A DNA stretch of 64,000 nucleotides from NCBI GenBank assembly GCA_964580215.1, contig CAZOJT010000003.1, positions 1-64,000 of the forward strand, read 5' to 3'. The notes beneath the pieces are model-generated. The model saw only the letters and a program-made list of their open reading frames with translations, made no database searches and was not told the DNA's origin. Source of the stretch: SM23-73-3 sp964580215 (GTDB lineage: Bacteria; Zixibacteria; MSB-5A5; SM1-73). Position numbers and translations under genes: made by a program. This document shows, in pieces, positions 40,567 through 50,089 of the stretch. Position 1 is the first letter of the stretch. Every line of letters begins with the position of its first letter.

Positions 40567-42744
40567 ATGAAAAGGCCATTTCTAAAATTTCTTATCGTAG
40601 CTATAGCAGTTTTGGTCTTGCCGTTTTTTTCATCATCTGCTATTTCACAGGAAGAACCAACTTCCTCTATCTGGAGTCTTTGGTTGGGAGGACATTACAC
40701 TGGCTATGAAGACTTCTATAAAAAGGTAGGGGAGTTTGATCGCGGCGAAAAGGAAGCGATGCCCGAAGTATCATTAAGCTATTCCGGGTATAAAGAAGAT
40801 CAAAGTTGGGATTTCTTCGGGCATTATTATGATCCCAAAAGAATATCCTTTGATCTGAGCGGAAAATCAAAGGACGTCTTTTCCGGGAAGGTCTCCTACC
40901 TCTCCTCTTACCGTCAACGGGCAACAGACCTTCTTGAGAACCTGATGGCTCGTGAGGCGGTAAACCAGGAGAACAAGCCCGGCGGGAAAATGTTTACTTA
41001 CGAACATGAGAATCCAGATGCCGATTTCGGCTATACAAGGCATGAGGTAAAATCCGATTTCCAGGTGAAAGTTCCCGGCTCTGCCAAATTGAAGATCAAA
41101 GCATTTCACCGTTCGATTCTGGAGAAAGGGGACGATCAGAAAGTGGTATCTATGCACTGCTCCTCCTGCCATATGGTTTCCAAATCTGCAAAGGTGGACC
41201 GCCGGACTCACACTGTATCTGCTGGCGCAGAGGCTACCACTGGTCCAGTACTTTTCTCCTATTTGGGGAGTTACCGCACCTTCAAGTCGGAAGCATCCAC
41301 CCCGGTGGCATTTTACGACAAGGCAGAACACCCGACAGAGAAGGATTCGGCTAAACAGGAGGGATATATTAAGGAGTTTGATGCCCGGATGGTCTTCAAC
41401 GATGAGAAGGTGCCGTTTGGGCAAATACCAGAGACCGAGAAGATGGCGCATACGCTGAAGGTCAAAACCGACATGGGGAAGAAAGGCGATATCTTAGGAA
41501 GCTTTACTAACTCGCAGGCTAAAAACAAATCTGCGGGGCTGAAAGTCCAAAGCAATAGCGGCGGCTTGAAATACGTGGTCAGTCCCAGCCAGAAAACCAA
41601 AATCGTCGCGTTAGCTTCGCTTTCCCGGATAGAGAGTGATGAGGCACAAATAGACTTGCCCTTGTGGCGTGATGGATTGACCGGTGGGGGCCAGGATTTT
41701 GACTGGATCCGTTATTCCAACCTGACACGCACTGTAGCTAAAGGCTCTGCGGAGTTCATCTATCAGCCCAACCGGAAATACCGGGTCTTTCTTTCCACCG
41801 GATACGAGGGTACGGAGAGGGATGACTATCCCGACATTGAGGCCAAGGGAAAGACCACCAAGCTTAAAGCATCAGTAGGTGGTAAATACCGTCCGAATTC
41901 GAAATTCTGGGGACGAATCAAATACTCGTTTGAGAACATCAAAGATCCTGCTCCCTACAACCAACTTTTCGAAGCTTCAGGCGACACATTAGCTAAACTC
42001 TGGTACTTCGAGCGTGAGAAACTGCGTTATGGGGACGTAACCAACCAGCCTACTAACCAACACGGGATCGATCTCACACTCAACTTCCGTCCCGACCGAA
42101 GAACCAGCCTATCGGCAGGTTTGAGAGCAAGCCTGGAGACCAACGGCGACACCGACAGCCTTGATTTTGAGCGAACTAAATTACAGCCCCAAGTTTCTGC
42201 AACTCTGGCTCCTACGCCGGAATGGAATCTCTTCGGTAGCATCAGCTACGCCTATGATAAGTCAAATGGCTTGGCATCTGTGGCAATGATGGATGGGTGA
42301 GGGGGTCTTGTCTCCGCCACAGGTGGTGGCGTTGGTTCCATGCACTACGGCTCATTTTTCTCTGAAACCGAATACAAAAGCGAAACAGTCTCATTCTCTG
42401 CCGGCATTCTGTTCTTAGCCAGCGAGAAGGTCAACCTAACCTTGGACGGCAACTACATCGACAGTAAAGGCAATCTAAAGATGGGTGAAATGCCTGAAGT
42501 TCCACAGGAGGTCACGGACAATATTGCCGCCGCGGATTATGATTTTAGCTCAATTAACGAATACTCTGATTTAGCCTATACCCAGTTCAATGTCTCGATG
42601 GGAGCAGAATATATGCTTTCTTCACGTGTATCTCTCACTGCAGATGCAACTTATTCCGATTTAACCGATGATAAAGGGTATGTTTACGGTATTGAGTCAG
42701 GCTCAATATATGTGGTACGAACCGGGGTGAAAATAGGTTTCTAA
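40567..42744 (+). CDS. MtrB/PioB-family outer-membrane porin; one in-frame TGA (possible selenoprotein)
   Basis: Signal peptide (1-27) and a large beta-barrel. The first frame ends at TGA 42298-42300 (codon 578). The same frame continues 147 codons, with regular amphipathic strands, to TAA at 42744 and ends VRTGVKIGF, the C-terminal Phe signature recognised by BamA. So the intact protein is 725 residues including the TGA-encoded one. A perfect 6-bp hairpin with loop AGGTG begins 14 bases after the TGA, a position used by bacterial SECIS elements. A single haem motif CSSCH (198-202) lies in the N-terminal part. It would sheath the decahaem cytochrome encoded 15 bases upstream. A nonsense mutation remains possible. 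Confidence 0.85.
42301..42339 (+). promoter_or_regulatory. Candidate bacterial SECIS hairpin after the porin TGA
   Basis: CGCCAC (42315-42320), loop AGGTG (42321-42325), GTGGCG (42326-42331). A weaker lower stem could form from GGGG at 42302-42305 with TTCC at 42336-42339 via G-T pairs. The loop holds a GT, and the loop lies 20 bases from the TGA; in fdhA of this window the equivalent distance is 18. Confidence 0.4.
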
Positions 42745-42772
42745 AGTAAAGTCCAAACTAATTTCTGATTTG

Positions 42773-42812
42773 AACCGAACGGTTTACAAAAGCCGTTCGG
42801 TTTTTTTTTATT
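42773..42812 (+). terminator. Rho-independent terminator after the porin gene
   Basis: AACCGAACGG pairs with CCGTTCGGTT (10 bp) across a 10-base loop, followed by a long T-run. Confidence 0.92.
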
Positions 42813-42969
42813 TTTTTTCATGGTGAGTATGTCGAACCAAAAAAGTCCAGGATAAAGGCTTGTCCTGAAGCCCGCCTTCGGCGGGACTGAAGGATACCCT
42901 CGACCAAAAAGTTAATCAGGAGACCTTGAATCTTACCGCTGTTTCTCTTACATCTTCTCTTTTTACTTC

Positions 42970-44721
42970 TTACGGGTCATTAAGGTCATAAACTATTATG
43001 TGGAGAATGTATTCTCCTTTTGGAAGATCTAACGTTCCTTTTAAGAAAGGCTGACTGTCAACTGGCCAATTGGCATATCCCGTGTCAGGTTTCGCATAGA
43101 GGGCAAATTCATCATTCTCTGTCCGAGAAAGAATTCTATAAATAATTTTAGCACTAATGCTATCATTTTTACTTTTAAGCTCATATACTTCACAATAGTA
43201 AGCAGGCGACGATTGTCCTTCCAGATAAACATTCTGTGGATGGGGCATAATCACTAAGGAATTTCTAATAAATTTGCCTCCGTTTTTTGCCACATAGAGT
43301 GAATCAGCCACCCAAATAGAATCAGCCATTATCGATCGACTGATTTTTTCCTGATTAGTTTTAATAGCATGAGGTACCAAAATAAGAGTGGTTCTATCAA
43401 TCCCAATTTTTTGAGAAACACTGTCCCTCACTCTTACAGAAACGATGTAATCCCCCGGCGGAAGAGATTCCCAACTAAACTGATCTACCCAAAGTAAACC
43501 CTCCACCTTCAAATTCATTGGCTGTTTGTTTATGATGGTCGCATTATCTTGAGCAACAGTCTTCATAGATTTTGCATCAAGTATTGTCACTCTTTCTTCA
43601 AAAGCAGACCAAGCCACTTCAGGATTGAGAGAATCGGAGACTGATCCTAATTTTTCAAGAGGGATGCCTAAATTAACTTTTAACTCATAAGTATCCCCTT
43701 CATTCCAGAATTTCCACCAGTCCCAGGCAAAATTCAAAGGTTTACCAAAATCAATTTCAACCTCCGCTTTAGCCATATCAATCTTTTCTGTTCTGGTTGA
43801 TAAATAATCTATTAATGAAAAACTATTATCTCTGCCGTCGGCATACAGCTTGCAAGGTGCCAGTTCCCAAAAACCCGTTGCTTTATAATCCTGAAACTGG
43901 AATTTCCCGTGTTTATTATAGATCCAAACTTGAGATCTGCTTCTCATATCTTCTACTTTTTGATCCATCAGCGTAAATGCTTTTTTGCCAAATGAGGATA
44001 TTTGCTCAAAATCACCATGGCGATCAGAGTAATAATCAGCCGGTTCTATACCATCAGGTTCTCCGTATAAAATATATACATCACCGCGATCGTCCCAGGG
44101 TTTTTGCCCAAAAATGGTATGATAAAAGGTAAGGACATGTTGAACTCTCTGGTTAAACTCTTCTTTGAATTCATTCACCTCGGTAGTGAGATCCGGGTCT
44201 TGTCTCTTCCGCCATATTCTTAGCCATTCTTCTCTAAGCGAATCCGGAAGCAAAAGAAATGTGGTTATTTCCGCTTTAGACGCCACGACCTTAAATGAGT
44301 GATAGAAAATTTTTCCTTCCTCTGTTTTTAGTAACTCATCTCTTTTTTTGTTCTGGAGTTTTTTAATAAAACCTCTTCTATCTTTTTCGTCTTTGAGAGA
44401 CAAATATTTTGTTTGAGACAGAGGATCACTTAAAAAAGTATGATAGATTGCTTTTTCTTCGGCGTTTAGGGCTTGATACCTTCTGCCCCAGAATTCTTTC
44501 CAAATAAAATCTCTTTCAGATTCTAAAACTGGGGTCAGATGATATAGGAGATATGTCTTTAACTCCTCGGGGGTAGCTTTAGCCTTTTTTAAAAGCTTGT
44601 ATTCCTCTTGTTCTTTTGGATTGAGATTCTTAGGTGAGAGAGGGCCTGTGGCGGCACAACTTATAACCAGTAAGGTTAGGAATATTCCTAAGAATAGTGC
44701 TAAATAAAAGCTCTTTTTCAC
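42970..44721 (-). CDS. GWxTD-domain lipoprotein
   Basis: A 583-residue lipoprotein (lipobox LVISC, Cys near residue 22). Residues ~150-240 carry the GWxTD domain: REEWLRIWRKRQDPDLTTEV then FGQKPWDDRGDVYILYGEPD, in which the eponymous motif reads PWDDRGDVYI. The C-terminal ~300 residues form beta-sandwich regions (PPGDYIVSVRVRDSVSQKIG). Such proteins are common in Bacteroidetes/Ignavibacteria-like and Acidobacteria lineages; function unknown. It converges with the porin gene and is followed by the serpins on the same strand. Confidence 0.85.
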   Translation of the reverse strand: MKKSFYLALFLGIFLTLLVISCAATGPLSPKNLNPKEQEEYKLLKKAKATPEELKTYLLYHLTPVLESERDFIWKEFWGRRYQALNAEEKAIYHTFLSDPLSQTKYLSLKDEKDRRGFIKKLQNKKRDELLKTEEGKIFYHSFKVVASKAEITTFLLLPDSLREEWLRIWRKRQDPDLTTEVNEFKEEFNQRVQHVLTFYHTIFGQKPWDDRGDVYILYGEPDGIEPADYYSDRHGDFEQISSFGKKAFTLMDQKVEDMRSRSQVWIYNKHGKFQFQDYKATGFWELAPCKLYADGRDNSFSLIDYLSTRTEKIDMAKAEVEIDFGKPLNFAWDWWKFWNEGDTYELKVNLGIPLEKLGSVSDSLNPEVAWSAFEERVTILDAKSMKTVAQDNATIINKQPMNLKVEGLLWVDQFSWESLPPGDYIVSVRVRDSVSQKIGIDRTTLILVPHAIKTNQEKISRSIMADSIWVADSLYVAKNGGKFIRNSLVIMPHPQNVYLEGQSSPAYYCEVYELKSKNDSISAKIIYRILSRTENDEFALYAKPDTGYANWPVDSQPFLKGTLDLPKGEYILHIIVYDLNDP

Positions 44722-44789
44722 TTTTTTCTCCCTCCTATTCTAAGAGAGAGGTATGCCATGTATCTGTTTACATCAGACAGCCTTTAATT

Positions 44790-46025
44790 CTACTCAAAAC
44801 TTGGTTCCACGATCTTTCCTATAAAAAGTATGGTTTGAGATTGATTTTCTCGAATCATAAACACAAATGGTCGATTCACTCGCATCCGAAAACCAGAGGG
44901 GCCCGGCCCCAATGTCCCCTCAACGGAAGTAACGGCTGCCGCTTCAGTGCCTTCTTCGTTCACCTCCACAAATGTTTTATGTTTCACAGTATCAATCCAG
45001 ATGCCACCTGGCTTGTACATTTTGGTAAAGTCCGCCCGGTAAGGATCGAAAGCGATTTCCATTCCCATAGTTCTCAACACGCTGTTTAACCCGAATTCAC
45101 ACTCCAGCTTGAACCTTGGAAGGAACAACTCAAGCGATTGCTTGGAGAAACTGTTCATCCACTTGTCCCAGTTTTCTTGGCTGAATTCCCCTACCAGAGA
45201 ATCGATATCGGTTTGAGGCTTTGGAAGGAAAACAGTCATGCTGAAATCACCATCGCCGTAGGGCAAATCAATCGCTTGAAAGGCCGAGTTGGCGTAATAC
45301 TGGAAATTGCCTTCCTGGGTCATCATTTTGCACGGTTTCTTAGTTCCACCAGGCAATTTGAACTCGTCGTTCTTTGTTAGGTCTTTGTCGAACTGGTAAG
45401 TCCAGATGCCTTTGAAATAGATGGCGTTGATCAGAAACATGACCATAAAGGGGTTTATGGGGTCATCCACAATTTCCTTTATTTTTCCATTGGTGTTCTC
45501 ATCAACCCACGCATTGATTGTTTTTGTAGCCTGGGGATCGCCAAAATCCAGTCCGCTCACCAAGGCGTCGAAGTATCCCTTGCATAGATTGATGAATTCC
45601 TCTTCAAAATTCCAATTCTGGTGGTACCAGATGGAATTGGCAATCTTGAACTGCACCTTCGGATCGAGCCCGGTTAACAATTCTATCAAGCTTTTGTAAG
45701 ATTCATTCACCTCCTCAATTGTCAAACCAGAAAGTTTTAGAGTCCTTTGCATGGCATCGCGGGTGCTTCCATTAGCGCCGTTGTTAGTCATTCCCAATGC
45801 CATGGAAACACTTAACGGAGAGATGAAAACATTTGAATCCTTTTCCTCTTTGATGATTTCCTTGAAAAGCTTGAGTCCGAATTTGTTGTCTGATTCGATC
45901 AAACTTTTTGCGTACCAAGTCGATCCGGAAGGAATTTCATCCTCAGTTGAGACGGGATTCTTGGTGCATTGTAATAATGCAACGCCGATTAGGAACACGA
46001 GCAAGACATTCAGTTTTTTAAACAT
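44790..46025 (-). CDS. Serpin (serine/cysteine protease inhibitor), lipoprotein; tandem copy 2
   Basis: A 411-residue serpin with a lipobox (ALLQC). It has the full fold: VFISPLSVSMALGMTNNGAN, FLINAIYFKGIWTYQFD, PRFKLECEFGLNSVL, and the reactive loop hinge EEGTEAAAVTSVEGTLGPG with small residues typical of inhibitory members. PFVFMIRENQSQTILFIGKI closes the sheet. By alignment with antitrypsin the scissile bond lies near TL-GP, suggesting a Leu or Gly at P1 (inference). It is paralogous to the next gene upstream, with near-identical DNA over the last ~190 bases. It may protect surface proteins from outside proteases. Confidence 0.93.
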   Translation of the reverse strand: MFKKLNVLLVFLIGVALLQCTKNPVSTEDEIPSGSTWYAKSLIESDNKFGLKLFKEIIKEEKDSNVFISPLSVSMALGMTNNGANGSTRDAMQRTLKLSGLTIEEVNESYKSLIELLTGLDPKVQFKIANSIWYHQNWNFEEEFINLCKGYFDALVSGLDFGDPQATKTINAWVDENTNGKIKEIVDDPINPFMVMFLINAIYFKGIWTYQFDKDLTKNDEFKLPGGTKKPCKMMTQEGNFQYYANSAFQAIDLPYGDGDFSMTVFLPKPQTDIDSLVGEFSQENWDKWMNSFSKQSLELFLPRFKLECEFGLNSVLRTMGMEIAFDPYRADFTKMYKPGGIWIDTVKHKTFVEVNEEGTEAAAVTSVEGTLGPGPSGFRMRVNRPFVFMIRENQSQTILFIGKIVEPSFE

Positions 46026-46144
46026 GATATACTCCTTTCTTTTTGAAATTATAATTCATACGGGCGGAATTTCAATCCCCATTACTTTTGTATAAGCTAC
46101 GCCCAACCCTGGATTTGAATTTGGGATACTATCAAAGTTTTAAC
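46026..46144. repeat. Duplicated serpin leader
   Basis: The sequence between the two serpin genes (GATATACTCCTTTC, then CATACGGGCGG, ending CTGGATTTGAATTTGGGAT) recurs upstream of the other serpin at about 47393-47495. The duplication therefore included the ribosome site (AAAGGAGT on the minus strand) and leader. Confidence 0.75.
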
Positions 46145-47392
46145 CTATTCAAAAACAGGCTCCACGATCTTTCCTATAAAAAGTATGGTTTGAGATTGAT
46201 TTTCTCGAATCACAAACACAAATGGTCGATTCACTCGCATCCGAAAACCAGAGGGGCCCGGCCCCAATGTCCCCTCAACGGAAGTAACGGCTGCCGCTTC
46301 AGTGCCTTCTTCGTTCACCTCCACAAATGTTTTATGTTTCACAGTATCAATCCACACTCCACCCTCTCTATACATTTTGGTAAAGTCAGCTTGGTAAGGA
46401 TTGAAAGCGATTTCCATTCCCATTACCTTCAGTATATCATTCAATCCCCGTTCATATTCGAGTTTGAACTTTGGAATGTGGATATCCCCAGAATCACTTG
46501 AAAAACAACTCAACCAATAATTGAAGTTCTCATGATCAAATTTCATAATCAGAGAATCGACACAAGCTCCATAGGTTGGAAGAAAAATGGTCATGCTAAA
46601 GCGCCTCTCACCATAAGGTAAATCAACGGCTTTGAAATCATCATTCGAGAAATATTTGTATAGGCTTCTCTGCGACATCACCTGGCAAAGCTTTCTTGAA
46701 CCATCAGGCAACGTAAACCAGTCATCTGTGGTCAAGTTTTCATCAAACTGGTAAGTCCAGGTGCCTTTGAAATAGATGGCGTTAATCAGAAACATCACCG
46801 TCAAAGGATGAATTGGGGCATCCACAATTTCTTTGATCTTCCCGTTGGTATTCTCATCAACCCATGCATTGATTATTTTTGCGGCATTTGGGTCGCTAAA
46901 GTCCAGTCCGCTTACTAAGGCATTAAAGTATTCCTTACATAGATTGAGGAACTCCTCTTCCGGGGTTAGGCTCTGACGGTACCAAATCGAATTCGCAATC
47001 TGGAACTGCACTTTGGGATCGAGTCCAGTCAACAACTTGATCAAATTCTTGTAGGATACATTTACCTCTTGAATCGTCAAACCAGAAAGTTCCAAAGTCT
47101 TTTGCATCGCCTCTTGGGTGCTTCCATTGGCGCCGTTGTAAGTCATTCCCAATGCCATGGAAACGCTCAACGGAGAGATAAAAACGTTTTTATCCTTTTC
47201 CTCTTTAATAATTTCCTTGAAAAGTTTGAGCCCGAATTTGTTGTCTGATTCGACCAAACCCGGTGCGAACCAGGTCGATCCCGGCGTAGGATCATCCTTC
47301 GCTGTATCAGGAGTTGAAACCGGATTCTTTGAACATTGCAAGAGACAAATGCCGATTAAGAGCACGAGAAAAAGATTTAGTCTTTTAAACAT
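46145..47392 (-). CDS. Serpin, lipoprotein; tandem copy 1
   Basis: A 415-residue paralogue of the serpin at 44790-46025, with lipobox CLLQC. The fold motifs are NVFISPLSVSMALGMTYNGA, FLINAIYFKGTWTYQFDENL and PKFKLEYERGLNDILKVMG. The reactive loop is the same (EEGTEAAAVTSVEGTLGPG). The middle third (residues ~200-290) differs strongly from the sister gene, while the reactive-loop end is almost unchanged at DNA level. Bacterial serpins are rare and a tandem pair rarer. The upstream leader duplicates that of the sister gene. Confidence 0.93.
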   Translation of the reverse strand: MFKRLNLFLVLLIGICLLQCSKNPVSTPDTAKDDPTPGSTWFAPGLVESDNKFGLKLFKEIIKEEKDKNVFISPLSVSMALGMTYNGANGSTQEAMQKTLELSGLTIQEVNVSYKNLIKLLTGLDPKVQFQIANSIWYRQSLTPEEEFLNLCKEYFNALVSGLDFSDPNAAKIINAWVDENTNGKIKEIVDAPIHPLTVMFLINAIYFKGTWTYQFDENLTTDDWFTLPDGSRKLCQVMSQRSLYKYFSNDDFKAVDLPYGERRFSMTIFLPTYGACVDSLIMKFDHENFNYWLSCFSSDSGDIHIPKFKLEYERGLNDILKVMGMEIAFNPYQADFTKMYREGGVWIDTVKHKTFVEVNEEGTEAAAVTSVEGTLGPGPSGFRMRVNRPFVFVIRENQSQTILFIGKIVEPVFE

Positions 47393-47508
47393 GATATACT
47401 CCTTTCTTTTTGAAATTATAATTCATACGGGGCGGAATTTCAATTCCCATCACTCTTGTATAGGCTACGCTCAATCCTGGATTTGAATTTGGGATCTCTC
47501 TTGGTATT

Positions 47509-47734
47509 TTACTAAGGGGAGCATATAATTGTTTACATCCCCCCTTTAGAAAAAGGGGGGAAAGGGGGGATTTGAAACTTGGAAAATCCCCCTAAATCCC
47601 CCTTTACTAAAGGGGGATTCGTATGAATGCATACGCATTTCAAGTCAAGCCAAAAACAGGTGTGGGAGAAAAAATCAATGCGAAGCATTCATACGAATAA
47701 TAAGATGTAAACTGTTTCCTGCTCCTCTTAGTAA
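47509..47734. mobile_element. MITE-like element with ~31-base terminal inverted repeats, copy 1
   Basis: Ends TTACTAAGGGGAGCA... and ...TGCTCCTCTTAGTAA form imperfect inverted repeats (GTTTACATC at the inner edge). The interior has CCCCCTTT/AAAGGGGG arms, GTATGAATGCATACG and GCGAAGCATTCATACGAAT. It has no coding capacity. A second copy in the opposite orientation is at 56778-57021. Confidence 0.75.
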
Positions 47735-48530
47735 CCTCCTTGAATTTGATGATCGTTGTTTTCGTTTTCCAAATAGATCATTTGATCAGAGCACGAATTC
47801 TTACAGCGAGTTTGATAATTGTTGCCAAGAACTCTTCAAACACCTGCCCTTACTTTTACTAAACAAACATTGTGCCAAGTTTTATTCTTGCATAATTCAT
47901 TTAGCAAGTGGTTATGAAACAAAGGGATATGGCGGGGGATCTATTGTATCATTTAGGTAATCTGAGTTTCAAATCGCCAATTTTGGCGAAGTTAAAATCT
48001 GATGCGATTCGCAATTTGTGCTAAGTATCAAAACTTAATTAGGTTACACAAATTCGTTGAAAATTGCGATTACAGGCAAAAGATGTGGGAGCTTCTGCTT
48101 TTGGCAACGAACACTTTGTGCGTTACCTTTTTCTTCTATATCTCATGATTTGTGGCGAAGTGCACATCTGATGAACCCCTTAGGACAAGTCTTAAATGCC
48201 ACATTTAAGGTAAGACCATAAAAGGTCGAGGGTAAGAGTAACCTCGACCAACAGATCGGAAGAAAAAAGATTGCGGTTCGGTAGTTGGCAGGGTGACCGA
48301 GAACTCCAATTGTGTCATTCTGAACGGAGCCCTTTGGCACTTGTCACCCTGAGCGAAGCCTTGCCTAAGGCGGGCGAAGCGAAGGGTCTGGAGTGCCTCA
48401 GGGTAAACTCCGCGGAGTGAAGAATCTTGGTTTTATGCGGGTTGGGAAGCGAGATTCTTCCCCATATGGGTCAGAATGACAATTCTCAGTCATCCTTTTG
48501 GCACACGGCATAAGACACAGAACTTTTTTC
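47735..48530. other. Long non-coding gap upstream of the formate dehydrogenase operon
   Basis: No supportable gene. At 48311-48482 is a larger member of the TCATTCTGA-ended element family (ends TGTGTCATTCTGA and TCAGAATGAC), with internal GCGAAG palindromes. The rest is AT-rich without recognised motifs. Confidence 0.5.
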
Positions 48531-48559
48531 TTGACAAACCTTAAAGAGCAACATAAATT
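48531..48559 (+). promoter_or_regulatory. Promoter of the formate dehydrogenase operon
   Basis: TTGACA (48531-48536), 17-base spacer, TAAATT (48554-48559), about 60 bases before the fdhE ATG. Confidence 0.72.
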
Positions 48560-48626
48560 AAGACAAGTTATGTATGGTTTAAATTTTAGCGTTGAAAAAC
48601 AAGAGGCACAAAAGGGATTTTAATTA

Positions 48627-49484
48627 ATGACCGTTCCAGCAGAGAGCAAAACATATCTTGACCTTTGCCAAAAGATAGCTGAACTTAGGTCCGCTTTCAA
48701 AACCAGGTACCAAAAGGGTATAGAAATCCTGGATGAGGAGATTCAAAAACGGGTAGAGGAAAACAAGCCCCTTTTAGACATCCAAGATTTAAAGATAGAA
48801 AAAAAGCTTCTGGATGAGTTTTCGCGAGATTTCCTTCCTCTTCTGGAAAAACACGATGTTTTTAGCCAGGAGGAAATCCGAATTTTTCTTGCCAATAAAG
48901 AAAAAATTAATTTGAGCAAACTTGTGCGTTCAATCCTCTCTAAAGATTTACACAACCTAAGATCTCTGTCCACCCAATATCAGGTCGGGACAGATTTTTT
49001 CATATTCGTTGGTCTGAACCTGAGCCAGGCTGTGCTTGAACTTTGTGCAAGCGAACTCAAACAGAAGGTGGATCAAGAAAATTGGCTCAAGGGTAATTGT
49101 CCGGTTTGTGGAAGTTACCCCGCCATTGAAAAACTGAGAAAAGATGATGGTAAAAGAATACTGCGGTGTGGTTTCTGCGCAACCGAGTGGCATCACAAAA
49201 GGATTATGTGTCCCTTCTGTGGCAACGAAGATCACAATAGCTTGAGATATTTCTTTATAGATGAAGGTTCATCTACGGAAAAATCTGCTTTCCGGGTGGA
49301 TGTATGTGACAAATGCAAAAGATATATCAAGACGATAGATGAAAGAAAGCTTCCCCAATCTGAAAAGCCTGATTTATACCTGGAGAATCTCAATACCATA
49401 TACCTGGATGTTTTGGCTCAAAAGGATGGTTACAAAAGCCCCACTTACTGGATGGTGGCACCCTCTGAGGATTTATTTGTCTGA
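48627..49484 (+). CDS. fdhE: FdhE-like formate dehydrogenase maturation protein
   Basis: A 285-residue cytoplasmic protein with an N-terminal helical region and four CxxC zinc/iron knuckles: CPVCGSYP, CGFCATEWHHK, CPFCGNED and CDKCKRYIKTID, the FdhE pattern. FdhE helps fold and export periplasmic formate dehydrogenases. It is first in the operon and leads the cytochrome, fdhA and fdhB genes. It starts at an ATG with AAGGG about 11 bases upstream. Confidence 0.9.
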   Translation: MTVPAESKTYLDLCQKIAELRSAFKTRYQKGIEILDEEIQKRVEENKPLLDIQDLKIEKKLLDEFSRDFLPLLEKHDVFSQEEIRIFLANKEKINLSKLVRSILSKDLHNLRSLSTQYQVGTDFFIFVGLNLSQAVLELCASELKQKVDQENWLKGNCPVCGSYPAIEKLRKDDGKRILRCGFCATEWHHKRIMCPFCGNEDHNSLRYFFIDEGSSTEKSAFRVDVCDKCKRYIKTIDERKLPQSEKPDLYLENLNTIYLDVLAQKDGYKSPTYWMVAPSEDLFV

Positions 49485-49552
49485 GAGTCCATGTGAAAAA
49501 AATCACAAGATGTGAACTTTTTAAACAAAGTCTTGGAGGGAGGTGACAGTTT

Positions 49553-50056
49553 ATGAAAAAATCAAGGCTGGCCGTCGTCTTTTTGGTGATCCTGTTGTTG
49601 ATATTCGTCTGGGCTTTCGCGCAGACCTCGAAGAAACCAGCTCCAAAGAAGGTGGAACCGACAGCTTTTCAGACCAGATGCTCGATTTGCCATTCCTTGA
49701 GTGAAGTTAGAACGGGGATGGAGAAAATCATCACGGACATGCACAAGAAAGCAGGTGTAGAAATCAGCAAGAAGTCTTTGAAGGAAATTGAAGCCACTTT
49801 CACTCTGCTTCCCATGGAAGATCCACATAAAGGACTCTTTCAGGAGAAGTGCGGCAAATGCCATTCCGTGGATAAGGTGGTCATGGCTCATCAGACCACA
49901 GATGAAGCAGGGATGAAAGAGGTCATCGAAAAGATGGCAAAGAAGGAGAAGTCTGGAATCTCAAAGGAGGAAATTGAAAAAATTCATGAGTCTATGATGA
50001 TACTAAACGAGATTTACGAACCGGATGTAGAATTGAAAAAAGAAGAGAAAAAATAA
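49553..50056 (+). CDS. Dihaem c-type cytochrome
   Basis: A 167-residue protein with an N-terminal hydrophobic signal or anchor (LAVVFLVILLLIFVWAFAQ) and two CxxCH motifs (CSICH near residue 43, CGKCH near residue 101), each opening a ~55-residue helical repeat ending in a Met-rich segment. It is probably the periplasmic electron acceptor of formate dehydrogenase, because it lies between fdhE and fdhA. GGAGGGAGGTGAC precedes the ATG. Confidence 0.88.
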   Translation: MKKSRLAVVFLVILLLIFVWAFAQTSKKPAPKKVEPTAFQTRCSICHSLSEVRTGMEKIITDMHKKAGVEISKKSLKEIEATFTLLPMEDPHKGLFQEKCGKCHSVDKVVMAHQTTDEAGMKEVIEKMAKKEKSGISKEEIEKIHESMMILNEIYEPDVELKKEEKK

Positions 50057-50089
50057 AAGGAAAAACTCTTAAGGAGGTGAAGAAAACAT

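Noticed and set aside
38413..42300. Global reassignment of TGA to Trp or Gly
   Set aside because: TGA correctly ends many genes here, for example the anti-sigma factor (4416), thsA (8991), fmt (22779) and fdhD (55805).
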